From: Sipunculus nudus
Lineage: Eukaryota > Annelida > Sipuncula > Golfingiida > Sipunculidae
Direction: 5' to 3'
Assembly: GCA_026874595.1 (NCBI GenBank)
Contig: CM049317.1
Location: 17,035,382-17,099,381, forward strand
DNA: 64,000 bases
The translations under genes were made by a program, and so were the position numbers. The notes under the pieces were generated by a model that ran no database searches, was not told the origin of the DNA, and was given only the letters and a program-made list of their open reading frames with translations. Shown one piece after another: positions 38,393 through 50,600 of the stretch; position 1 is the stretch's first letter, and each line of letters opens with the position of its first letter.

Positions 38393-38949
38393 TTAATGTA
38401 ACATGGTCCGGATAGGCAAATAAGGCGCACAGCTGTGTTGTACTGCAGCCTTCTTGCGTCACGAGTGTTTAAGAACTTGATAAATATTTGAGCATTTTAA
38501 AAGATGTACAACAGGGCAAACCGTTTGTTAATTCATTGCACAGCAAACCTTAACACAGGAATGGGAGTCCGATATTTACGGACCGAATAACATAAAGTAC
38601 ACTCCCTGCTACCGCATACGACACTGCGCTTAAAAAAAAAGTTTAGATGTCATAAATATCCAGACCTGTTATCCTGTATTTTACCAAAAAGATACCATTT
38701 TACTCTGTCTACAAGATGTAGGAAGTAAAAAGAAAATCATTTGCTAATGCAACTAAATACTTTTAATGAGCGAAACTCGGAGTGTTAATTGTATTTGTTT
38801 TGTAGAGTCTGCTTTGAAAACTTAAGTGGTCACCACTCCTGTATACTGTTTACCGCTCTTGCAAAGTGCAACTGATATTAGAGAGCAGAGAAAAGTATTG
38901 AATGGCTGCTTTTGCAAATATGTATCTGCATACGAGAACTTGTCAATAA

Positions 38950-38952
<3 letters not shown>

Positions 38953-39024
<72 letters not shown>
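38953..39024. repeat. (AT)n microsatellite
   Basis: About 72 bp of uninterrupted AT dinucleotides. Confidence 0.97.
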
Positions 39025-39029
<5 letters not shown>

Positions 39030-40358
39030 CGTGTGTGACAGTGTCCGGTGTCTGACGCAATATTTATACCTTGATAAAATATCATCAATAAAAGTGCCAC
39101 ATTTGAGGACCAGACAAAATGTTGGTTTCTCACGCGAGTTTTTGTATTATGTCACATGATATAACATTCCTGGAATTTCTAAAAATCTGACTTGTCCTTT
39201 AAAAGATATGATAGAAACAGCACCCATTGGCTTTTATACGAGGAGGCATTACAAAGTCTTTACTAAGTTTTATTACTAATTGTTTCACCTTCGAGGCCCG
39301 TCCTTTAAATTACTTTTCCTACAAGCTTTTCCAGTCAGCTACTAAAAAGTTCAAAATGTTTTTCTGGATCAATGTAGAAAACTCCCGAAGCAAGCAAATG
39401 GAGACAGATCAGAAAAACATGGGTATTATATGTGGTTGTGTATAAGGGATATACATAACATAATTATACAAGAGTACTGAGGCGATACAAACAGCATCTG
39501 TTAATGAAATAGATAACATTTCTCTTAGCGTTTGGCACATGAGTATAAGCATTTAGCGATTCAATTATTTTCTTATTATGAAGAAGGGAAGGTTATAGGG
39601 GTACACGAGTTAACTGTCCTGGTGTCACAATCAGGGCAGTGAGCTCTCATTTATACACAGGTCACCGGAATATTATCCCTAGATAATCCCATTTTAATCA
39701 TAATATTTCTGACATCATCTTAAATATTTGAATAGTCTTACTATGCATATGAAGATCTCACCAAAGTTCAGCTTCACCGTACAATATACCAAATGTACAA
39801 AACATCATTGCCTCCCTCTGATAAAACAAATCAACCGAAAAGCCAGTTTTTCCGTCGTACATATTAGTGTGATGGAAGAATTTGGAATACGTGGATACAT
39901 TTCAAACATGCATTCAAAGAAGGTCTTGCCGTGAAATCTATATAAAATGGTGTCATGGTGAGTTAACCACATCATTCCAAGAGTGATTCACTGTTCATCG
40001 TGTACATGGGCCCGTGGTTAATTCAACTGTATAAATGCAAGGCCTTTAACTGTTATTGAGTGTTTGTAATCGAGGGATTTAGTTGATGAGCAGAGTATCA
40101 CGAAACGACCGATGATATGTAAATATTTTTACTTGGTTATACAATTACTATATCTATACACTATTTATATACTATATATATTATGTTTATTTATGATATC
40201 TCAATGAATACTAGGCTTTAAATTATAAGGGCTCACGACCTCTTCAGGCAATGCATCTAAACACATAGGGCGAACCCTTCGACACTCATTATGTTATTTA
40301 ATTTCCCTATTTTAAATTTTCCGATACGGAAACGTTATTAAAAATATCTTCGTCAAAG
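39025..40358. other. No gene recognised
   Basis: AT-rich, with short open frames only and no recognisable motif. Confidence 0.4.
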
Positions 40359-40768
40359 GATGATGTCCATGCTTATTTTCAATGTGTCTTTGATGTCGGA
40401 AAGGAAAACGAGTATTGCTGGGAACATAACATGTGACTGCTACTTCCCCCTTTGCGGACCCTCCTGCAAAACCCTAGGTGAGATTAACTTAATCTTTTCA
40501 TGCAGTTTTATCAGGGTTACTCACAGAACAAATGATTAACCTTGATTTGTGATACAAGTTTTCTAACATCTAGCTGATTCATTTATAACATAGCAATCGG
40601 CTAACGTGGAAAACTTCTTATCTTTTAACATAAAATAAATGCCTTTCAGAACCTACCGTGAACACTGTAGTGGTGTCCGGAGACCCAGAAATAAAAGACA
40701 ATCGCACCAGCCCACAAGAGAACGAAAGTTCAGGCCGGGGCTTTTATATAATTAGATATATATTTTGA
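40359..40768 (+). CDS. Two candidate exons of an unidentified Cys-rich/stalk protein
   Basis: Exon a (about 40359-40477) is open, ends in TCDCYFPLCGPSCKTL and has a strong GTGAGA donor in phase 1. Exon b (40650-40768) follows a CTTTCAG acceptor, continues in phase 1 with EPTVNTVVVSGDPEIKDNRT and SPQENESSGRG, then stops at TGA. Phase, splice signals and composition resemble the lectin-end-plus-stalk organisation of gene C, and the cysteine spacing of exon a resembles the end of a C-type lectin-like domain. A second frame in exon a is also open for about 25 codons, so the coding frame is uncertain. It may be the tail of a decayed lectin paralogue. Upstream exons were not found. Confidence 0.35.
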
Positions 40769-41281
40769 AATTATCTGGTCACAAGAAGTAATGTAATCTT
40801 GAAATCAACCAGCACTAGAATTATTAAAATGAATGCAGGTTTTAACGTGTAATCTTCATTTATCTATTCGGTCACTTGACACTCTGTGTTCTGTGTCCTT
40901 GTGTCCGCCATTATTGCCGTGCTGCCTTGTTAAAAATTATGAAAGTAATTAATCTTCCTTACTTAACAAGGTGAGCAGAATTCCTTATCTAGGTTCTTTT
41001 TGGTCAACAGGTCCTCCCAATTAACGTTTATTTAAAGTTTCATCATTGTTAATCTTGTTTTAGTTTGTATCCAACACCGAAGAATAAAATGCACGGACCA
41101 GATCAAAAATATCATTCATAGACCAGATTTTTGGGGAGTTTTATTAACACTTTGTTAATGCTGGTTAACATTTCATAGATATCCAGTAGGCATATTCAGT
41201 ATGATATCCCACACGTGTTTTTAGGCTCGGCACTTAAAATTTTGGTTTAATACCAAACGGAAAAATATCTTGAGACAGGAC

Positions 41282-41325
41282 GCAGCCAATCGGTTAAGGC
41301 GTTGGACTTCGAAGCTTAAGGTCCC
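41282..41325 (+). mobile_element. tRNA-derived SINE head
   Basis: Contains AATCGGTTAAGGCGTTGGAC, the box-A and anticodon-arm pattern of tRNA-derived SINEs. No proper T arm follows; instead the sequence runs into the tandem repeat at 41326. Not a functional tRNA. Confidence 0.55.
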
Positions 41326-41460
41326 GCTTAGGTCCTCAATGTTTGTGTACTCGCTTTGAGCGTATGAGACGCTTAGGTCCTCAATGTTTGTGTACTCGCT
41401 TTGAGCGTATGAGACGCTTAGGTCCTCAATGTTTGTGTACTCGCTTTGAGCGTATGAGAC
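41326..41460. repeat. Three perfect 45-bp tandem copies
   Basis: Units at 41326-41370, 41371-41415 and 41416-41460 are identical (start GCTTAGGTCC, end GTATGAGAC). A 45-bp unit keeps reading frame. Perfect identity suggests recent expansion. Confidence 0.97.
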
Positions 41461-43734
41461 AGATATTTGGAAATACAACTGATCCAGAGGAAGCACGTAT
41501 GTGTGATGTGTATTGTCCAGTTATTATATTAAACCCTAACACTTCTCATTAAATATCAAGGGCTTAAACAGCCTTCAAACACATCGGTCTTCAATTAATG
41601 CTTGTTGAGATGTTGGCGCAGGTACTTAGTCGCTACTGAGACACCAGATGAACAGAGACATACTATTAGGAATATAGATATGGGGAGGGGCTTTTACTTA
41701 AATTCATACAGACTTCTCAAAATTTGATGTCTTATAGTTTTGATGATGGTTTATTAAGCCAAACCGATGCCAGGGTAGGGAGTGAAAGAAAATATTAAAT
41801 GTTAAAATTTATATATATTTACTTAAATGTTTAATATAATGTTTCATGCTTCCTAAGCCAGTTCCAAAGTCCAACTGATTTATTACTATGGAGATCTAAG
41901 CTTAATATAAAATTTCTACCTCAAAGGTTAAAAAATCTGAGGAAAAAAAACTGTTTTTTTTTATATACGTATTAATTAGAACTCCGTCGACGCACCCAGC
42001 ACGGTATCAATGAATATCCTATTTACAGCTTGAGCTAATGACACCTTAGTTAGAAATAATTTCACTTACGATTTCTTGATATTACACTCTATCTTACACG
42101 GTATATATGCATTTCACATTGATAATCAGCAATCCGCAATTTTTTTTAACACAAACAGTCGATGCGACTAAAATAATAACTCAGGTACATTCTCCAAATA
42201 TTGCCCTTGGTAATATTTCTCTAAAATTTCTAACTGTTGGCAAATGATTGTACCTCTGATGTTTCGCCTAACTCTTGCTTCATTGTATGATTAACCAAAA
42301 ATGAGGTTACAACATCCTTTACTTCGTTTGATACCCCGAGTTTACAAATAACCACATCTCAATGGCCCATATTACCTCTAATATGATGAAGCTGACATAT
42401 CTGTACTGAAGATAAGATTTCGTATGATCTTTGCAAACAAACAATGTTTTCGTACCAGAGCCCACGCAAAAAAACACTGAGCTGTCCAAATACATCTGGA
42501 CCCTAAAAGACATGAATATCAATTAAAAGCGTTGCTTAGAAATCTCGGCCAGGACAGCACCTTACTTCTGTGGGACTAGAGAGTGTGATCTCTGTTTGCT
42601 ACTGAAAAGTTACTTATAGCAACTGCTTCCCCTAGATCATTGTTGAACTCAAGAGCTGAAATTCTCTCCAAGTGAAAAAAAAAAAACAAATTCATTTTGA
42701 AATGTTTCAAACATAGCATTCAAACAAATATTCAATGATACGCTCAATCATCCCTAACGAAGATCCGCTTGGCAGACTTACCTGTTCGGGTAGCTGCTCT
42801 CTCCCGGATGAAATACCTATGAAATAAAAAATAAAAATATTAAAAAAACAAAATACCTCTTTCCCCTGTTATGTTCCAGCATCGCACGCGTACCCTGATT
42901 AATCCTATTTTGCCCCCGAGGAAACTAGGATCAGTGCCAGTCATTCACTTGCTCTTCCCGATTGGCACAAAGCATAATCTCTTAATCTCGTATAGTCTCG
43001 GCTTTTTAAACCATGCCCTTAGCCTCATTGTAAAAACATTCATCTGAGGACCGGGTCTCATCCCGTGAAATAGTCTGTAGTGAATTATGTATTTATATAT
43101 ATATTTCTTCGTCATTATATATTTATATATACATACTATGGGGACTAAAATTAACAAAAACAACCCACCTAGGGATTCTACATAAGGTCCTTATGAAAAA
43201 CCAAATACTTATCAATATATTAAATAACCAAATTCGGGGAAATATTCATCTGCAGTTATCCAATATATTTCTTTTTGATTATATGTATAACGCCGTGTAC
43301 TTGCTTACATCTGATTAAATGTTACATTCTGTTTTCATTATGTTATTACTTTATTTGAGATATTTATCTACAATTGCTGAAGAATCCTTTTGTAATCATT
43401 TCTTTTTAAAAAGTTCCATGTAACCTGTGGATAACATTACAAACACATGCATTACGTGTCTATTGTCTCAGTTATATCGGCAGGAAGGGAAAAAAAAATC
43501 TGATTTCATAAATTATGTCAATATATTGTTATAGGAGTCTCTTTTATTGTGCGCTGTTGACATTCTGAATCGTGTTAGGCAGGCCCTGGTTTATTGTGCA
43601 CAGGAGTCTTAAATGTGTCTTTTAGGCAGCATAGTTCGTTGCCATGTGAGACATGCGAGTTGTGCTGGCTTACGAGTGGGGTCTGAAGTGTAGAAACACA
43701 ACGTTCTTAGTTATGGATGTTTCAAGTCTGTTCC
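41461..43734. other. No gene recognised
   Basis: AT-rich sequence without recognisable exons or elements. Confidence 0.4.
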
Positions 43735-44282
43735 TGTAACGTGTGTATTGTTCAATTGAGTTTACCAGTTCTAGAATTTTCGGATGAAAAGGTTAAATAG
43801 CTGTGTTTAGAGCCGAAAGAGAGAAGGAGAGAGAAAAATTCCAGCGGACACGGAAAAGTGTGAGTCAGTTGGTTGATCTTTCCGAAAATTGCAGAATTTA
43901 TAGATATTCCTCGAAATTTGTAACGGATTTTATACAGTCTTCAGTTTGCCTTTAGGATTATCGCAAGAACTTCACTTTTTGGTTGCAACAGATTGATTTT
44001 GAGATTACATTTTCTGAGAAAATTAACGTGAACTGTTCATCTGGATTATATGATTCAAAGGACTTGTTGAGCTGTGACATTGGTGGTATCTAGAAAAGCC
44101 AAAGATCCGGACACTCTGGTACCGTACAGTTTTATTGTTTTTTACTGTGTAATTGTATTGATTTAGTGTATTGTAATGTTAGGAGTGCTTCAGGAATAAA
44201 TTATATAGATTTTATTTGTTATCAAAAATCCACTGACTTCTTTATTCATTCCCCTAGACATTTCACGCTGCCTAGTGTTACA
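43735..44282 (+). mobile_element. Possible solo LTR
   Basis: About 548 bp beginning TGTAAC and ending GTTACA (6-bp inverted TG...CA ends). There is an AATAAA followed by a T-rich stretch about 85 bp before the end, as in LTR R/U5 regions. No matching target duplication is visible (GTTCC against GAATC), so the call is tentative. Confidence 0.35.
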
Positions 44283-47200
44283 GAATCTGATTTTTATTTG
44301 TCTCCATAACAAAATTTATGCTGGTCACGACTACGTGATCTACGTTGTTATAAGGTTCCGTAACAATATGCAAATAAATGTCTCCAATATAAATATAATT
44401 CATCAAGAATGTATACCCATGAGAAAGCATCATTCAAGTCGGAGTTAATTATAGATTACAATACGAATATTACTTTTCATCAAGGCTGTTTATGAAGCAA
44501 GGAAATCTTACCAAAGTTGTTTCTTTATTGAATGGCGTTTCAGATGCCCTGAAAACAATCAAAATATGATCAGGCGATGAAACCTCTGTTATTGGAGACC
44601 GATATTAGATTTTTCAACATTTAACACCATTAGCAACAGCTTTTTCTTTATCAACGACTGTTCAGTTATGGAACCTCACATTTCAGTCATACTATAATTT
44701 TGCCTGGCGAAAAGCTTAGAGAGACCTAATCAACTTCATTGCAGAAGCTATTAAGAAGACTCCAGTGTAGGTCTTGACAATAGATCTGCCAATGATTCAC
44801 TAATACTGTACAAAGTTAACAAAAGAATAGTACCTGATATTTCAATTAAAATCTGCTTATGAGTTTAGTTTTGAGAAAGTATAATGGAAGTCATTATACA
44901 ACGATGCAAATCATGAATCAAGACGATTCGTCGATTTAGTGAGCGCCGTAAAGTCTGATGGTTGACAACTCGAAGCTAAATAATTTTGGAAACATTATTT
45001 AAGGATAATTTTTAAAAATGTCAAGACTATAGATAGTATAATGCAAGCATCCTGCTCACAAGGAAGATTCAATGAAAGGATAAACTTGATTGGCATCGCC
45101 ACGGTAGATTCAAAACAATTTTTAGCTGTCCGCTTTCTAAGCAGGTATGGATGTTTTCTACATTGACATTGTAAAGACCTTCTTTACCTTCATTTTTGAT
45201 CATTGGCTTTTAAGGTGGAACGTGACAGTGCAAATCAAAAATTTTGATGGAATAATTATATTATGAGGCTACATATCAGTAGGGTCTAAAGTACAGCAAA
45301 CAAACCATTTTTGACAGTTGCAAATAGATCGCAAAATCCTACATATATTTGAACCTAATATTGTCAGTTTCTGTTGGTATAAATCTAAGGAGAAAATTAG
45401 AATATACTCTCACTATAATGTTTATTTAAGGAATTTCTTTCGATCTGGGCATTTTAAAAGCTTTTAAATAGCCGATTGCATGTTTTTGACGCCAAAATAT
45501 ACGGTGTGTCGACTAGGTCCCTGCGTCACAAATGCCAGCTCCTCTTTGAGGGTTTCAGTAGACTAGTAATTCTCAAAAATGTCCACTTTATTTCATGATA
45601 TTTCAAATTAAAGCCCTCTTATATACCCATAGTTGTCTTTAACATTAAATTCTGCATATTTTATGTGGAATATTATGAAAACTTATCGGTTAATATTCTA
45701 AATTGAGTAACTTTTGTTTTCCGCATAATTAAAATATATGAATTCCACCACAAGTATCTATTTTTGAATTCATACAGCACTGACCTCTAATTTATTTTTT
45801 AATTTAACAAAGAAAATTATGCAGATATAATGCAAACATATCTAAGAACTTCAATGGTGAAGTAGTTGTTAAATTTTCCCTTAAACGATACCTAGTCTGT
45901 TCCTTTTTGTGCAGATGATAGTAAATATGATTGGCAATTGTCGCTATATATCCATTTCTAAAGGAATTTCCATCCACAAAAAGAGCTTTCTGGGTCACAC
46001 CGACGTTTAATATTATATAGGTAGCATTTTCGGGAGGCAGACTGCTATAATACGACCAATTACATGTCACGAAACGTCCTGCAAGGTTCCCTTTAATTAG
46101 CATACATGAAAGATCTTAATGCTGAAATTATATATTGCTCACCGCCAACAAGAACATATTTAGTTTTTGCTTGACCGTTGGAATGAGAACAAATACACTG
46201 AAAAGTTACAGAGGTATATAACAGCATGGAGTCAAGTGGCAGTCCCACTAGACAACGAAAACATTTTTTACCATGGGTCAGTCAATGGTCTTATGCAGTT
46301 AATGTTAACTCCGTTCAATATGTTGGATAAATGTAACATAGGCCTTGTGAATTAAAAATTCAGGAGCTAAGCTTTGTAAAGATGATAACGATATTTATGA
46401 TGGTAGCATACCAATCAGTATTCCGGCTACGAGATAAATCGAAATGCTAGGTTTGACAAGATTATCGGCAGAAGTGTTCATCGGGGAAATATATGAGGGC
46501 ATGCACTGTAACATCAGATATATCCATTTATGTACAGAAGTTATATATAGAGAGGTGGAACACTGATACACAGAAAAGCCATTTCACTCCGATTTACCTC
46601 TGCATTTTCACATAAGAAAGAGTTACTCTACTCCTACGGTTTATAATCTACCAATATGACTTTAGCTGTGACCATTCATAGTAATCAAGGTCATAACTTA
46701 GATCAGATATCGTATGTATCGTATATAGAAACATTTGATTTTTTTTATATTTTCCTCTGATCTGGTAAACCTAAGTTGGGGGTAAGCACTACGGGGCCAT
46801 AGGGTTGCTTTGGATATAATAGGTCGATAATAACTTGAAAAATGAAACATTCCGGACACAGATCCACTCATATCCTTGACACAAAACTGCCATAGCCACC
46901 GTGTCCCTGGTATACCATCAGCCTTAAACCTATCTTCTATTTGTTATATATTACGAATTACTTGTTTAAACTGTATTTTATGATTTGTGTATTTTAAAGG
47001 AAGCAGTAACATTATTTTGCCTGAGAGCAGAAATCTTCTTTCAATGGAAAACGTTTGTATCTATATTGCGTATTTCTACACACCAAATAAATTGCACCGA
47101 GAGGAATATACCTATCCTAAAAGCATGGGAATTGTGCTATATGGTCGGGTGCTATTGATTAGTGAAAAAACATCGACCGAGTTTCTATACTGTATCGGTT

Positions 47201-47666
47201 AGCCATTTTATTACACTTTTTTATAATTTTAGATATGAGAAAATATGGTCTTTGTTGAAAAGTGTATCTGATCTAAAAAACAATTTCAAACATTGCCATA
47301 AGAGGTCACTAGTACTGCATCATAAGCTGCAAAAACAGAAAATGTGCCAATACCGGATTCCTCAACATGATAGCAGGACAGGCAGTATTATGTATGTTTC
47401 CCTAACTTCAACCCGGAACCACATTGGTATATCATAATTATCAAGATATCATCTACATGCTACAATTATGTTATCTCCGGTTTCTATTAAACAGTGTCTG
47501 GTAAGCGGGTAGTAAAACATATATAACAAAACACCAGGGGTTGAGAGATTATAACCTAGCGGGCGCGTTGAAGAAGTATCTTCAATTACCAGTAGTTCTA
47601 TGATGATTTATTGAATATTGGTCCAGTCCACGGATATAATACACTCTAATTTTCTTGTTATTAGAA
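44283..47666. other. Upstream flank of gene C; no defended gene
   Basis: AT-rich. On the minus strand, 46103-45804 is open for 99 codons and includes VTCNWS and PPENATYIILNVG, which loosely resemble an immunoglobulin-like strand pattern, but no complete exon chain is visible. The gene C promoter should lie at the right end; no convincing TATA box was chosen. Confidence 0.35.
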
Positions 47667-50600
47667 ATGAAGCGAAGCCATTCTACGCTCGACGTGTTTG
47701 TCTATGCGGCTGTATTTTATGTGGTTGTCAGTTTACAGACTGTAAAATCATCACCCTCAGGTGAGTATATTTAGCATTGTTTTGAGGTTAAATCATAAAT
47801 CTCCCCAGTGATTTTGAGGAGTGAAATGTTGCGATATTTGTTACAATCGCTCCTGTCACCTTTGTTCTTATACAGTGTGACTATGTTGGCGTCCCTTATG
47901 TCGTGTACTACTCCATTTGATGTGCTTTGTCCTGGATTAGTTCACCTGTAGCGGACATCAGTGTAGCGGTTGTCTTTTGTTATGGGCCCAGTGCCTTTTT
48001 ATTCTATGATAGATTCCCATGATGTTGCCTGTGTCAATCTGTTTCTTGGAGCAAGCCCTATCCGATACTCGATCGCACTGTCTAGCGTTCTGCTGAGCTT
48101 TACTGTGGGCAGCTAAAGATTTGTAGATTTGTCTGAAGGTTTTGTTTGGCTTTGTAAGCTATCAGCGCTTTCTTCTTCTCCTCAGTGAGATGACAAAAAT
48201 ATTGACACAAAAACAAACTCATCACCGACACAAACCTCTCTTTCCCATAGAGATCATTATAGTTGATCATTATATTAGATCATATTGTTCTCTAGTTCTA
48301 TATTGATCAAGTTCTCTGGTTTGAGTCATTTTTGTTCTGGAATGGTATGTTTCTGTTACAGCGATCTTCTCTGACGGACGTACCGTCACTTATCAAGATG
48401 CAAAACGATATTGCCAGAAAAAGGGAATGTCGATGCCTTGGTGGTCGCTACCTAAAGCAGAGCTGCCAGAGCACATTACCCAGTCTTACTGGCTGGGTGT
48501 TACGGCCAGGTACCTACAGAGAGAGAGAACTGGAAACGTGACAAGTAATGGTGAGTTCTTTTTATTCAATGTTTTGTTGGCGGTTACCGCGTCCATATGT
48601 TTAATACTAGTTTCATGGAGTAAGTACATCTGCAGAAATCCATTCTGGTTAAGGAGTACGTGACAAGGCAGTAACACACGCTTTATGTCACCTTATATCC
48701 TGGTGGAAACAGGCTCGGCCACTACTGCACCTGCGGGTCCTGGGCGTGTAATCGTTCCCGTCAGGTCATACTACCTACTGACCTCTGAAAGCCGTACTGT
48801 TTTTTATAAATTTAATAAATCGCTGCCGCGGGCTACCTATTTAGCTATAGCTCACCCTGGGTGGATGCAGACCCTGAAAAATCTTACAGCCTCAGCAGAG
48901 ATTCGAACTCACGACCTCCCTTCTGTGAGGCATGTGCTCAACCCGTAAACCAGAGAAGCCGGCGAGTTCTACCTATTATGACAAATGTTTGGGAATGTCA
49001 GTAGTATAATAAAGTTATGTAAATATGTTCTTATGCTTCTTCTTTGGCAAAAAAATTGTTGTTTTTTTTAATAATGCACTGTAAAGGTGCGATGTAGCCA
49101 TGATATTTCTGCTTGCGATAATTAATGGTTTCCTATGAGAGTAGCAGAAAATCCTTGTCACCAGTAAATGCCAATGTCTTCCACAGGGGTGTATGTGTTT
49201 CCTGTGAATATCTATACCCGATATCTGTGATTGTCCATAATTTCGCAATACATCAGCTATTCAACAAGTTCAAAACAGAAAATTTTCCTTGTTTTCACAT
49301 TAAATAAAGGTAAAAAAAAGAAGCTATACTCACTGAAAATATAAATGGATTTCTTAGAAAATTGCGAGATTTCCTTTAAACAGGTTACCGTAACACCCTC
49401 TTAGGAAAAAAATGTAAACCTGTATGACCTGGCCTAACTACCAGTGCATTCGGAGATAAATGTCATTGGTTTAAACCTTATACAAAGTTTCAAAGGAACC
49501 AAATGATTAATCTTCAGAAAAACCTTATGGAGTAGCTGTATCGTCGCTTAATGACACTCGCGGGAAACTATTTCGATGGCTGCAAAACGCTCGGCTATCT
49601 CCGATGGCGGACCGGATTCGATCCCCGGAGTGTATTGTAGCGGTCTATCCAAGTTCGATTGTTTCCTCGGGGTTCTCCAGTACTTCTACCTCAACAGACA
49701 GAGCCTTAATTCGTTTTTTGGTAAATCCCTTTGATTAAAAGTTAAACCATAATTTTAAGTGTTCTATTAAAAATTTCCATTTCCATGGCGACAATATCTT
49801 TATATTCTTTCTGAATCACCCTTTCATCAAAGTGACATACAGCAATTACCCCTGCAGCTTTCATATAGTTTTCTATGTGGAAGCCATTTAAATCGATTAA
49901 ACAATACACCAAGTTGCCAGTCATGGATATAAATGAATATCTTTGAATCTCCATTATAGTGGCGAAGGTGTCCCGATTGGTGAAGAATTACTAAAAAAAG
50001 TACAGGAATGTTGTTTTTGTGTATGCAATGTATTAACTTTTGAAATTCTACATATACACCGTAATCATGTTATGATAAAGGTCTTCATCTAAGAAAAAAT
50101 TATGTATTTTTAAGATGAATTTGGTGGTACGGAAAATAACAAGAGTTGCCGGGTGAAAGTATCACGTGGGAACAGAACAGTCGACTGCTATTCTTCACAT
50201 TTTGGGGCTTTCTGTAAAACTTCAGGTGAGTATTATTAAGTTCTATCATACGTGTTATTATTAATAGTACTACCAAGCAATGGATTTGATTTTCGCCTTT
50301 TAGAAAAGACTTGATAAATCAGGTTTAGTTATTTTCATCCTACTGGCTTACTTCCCCTTTGGTATTATATTTTCATTTTTCATAGTTTCCTTTATTTATG
50401 TGTCAAAAGCTACTCCTCTCAGGACCAATTATTATACCGTTGCTTTCTTCGTTTGCAAAAAAATGAAGTGAAACATTCTGATCATTTGTATATCAAACAA
50501 AATCAAGAATTCTTTGAGTTAAGAAATAGTCTTTGGCGACTCTATTGAAGCCACGTCTGATAAATTTGATTTCGGCGTCCAGTCAACCGTTACCAATGCA

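Noticed and set aside
38822-39133. 103-codon minus-strand and 70-codon plus-strand frames with Ile-Tyr repeats
   Set aside because: They read through the (AT)n microsatellite.
41282-41325. Possible tRNA gene (GGTTAAGGCGTTGGAC)
   Set aside because: Box A fits, but no T arm or acceptor stem can pair. Sequence runs into a tandem repeat, so it is a SINE head.
48685-48948. 88-codon plus-strand open frame in gene C intron 2
   Set aside because: It is the antisense of a tRNA-derived SINE.
49575-49640. Possible tRNA gene (GGATTCGATCCCC)
   Set aside because: Only the T-arm part is convincing, a SINE-like core follows, and a diverged copy lies in the pseudogene intron.
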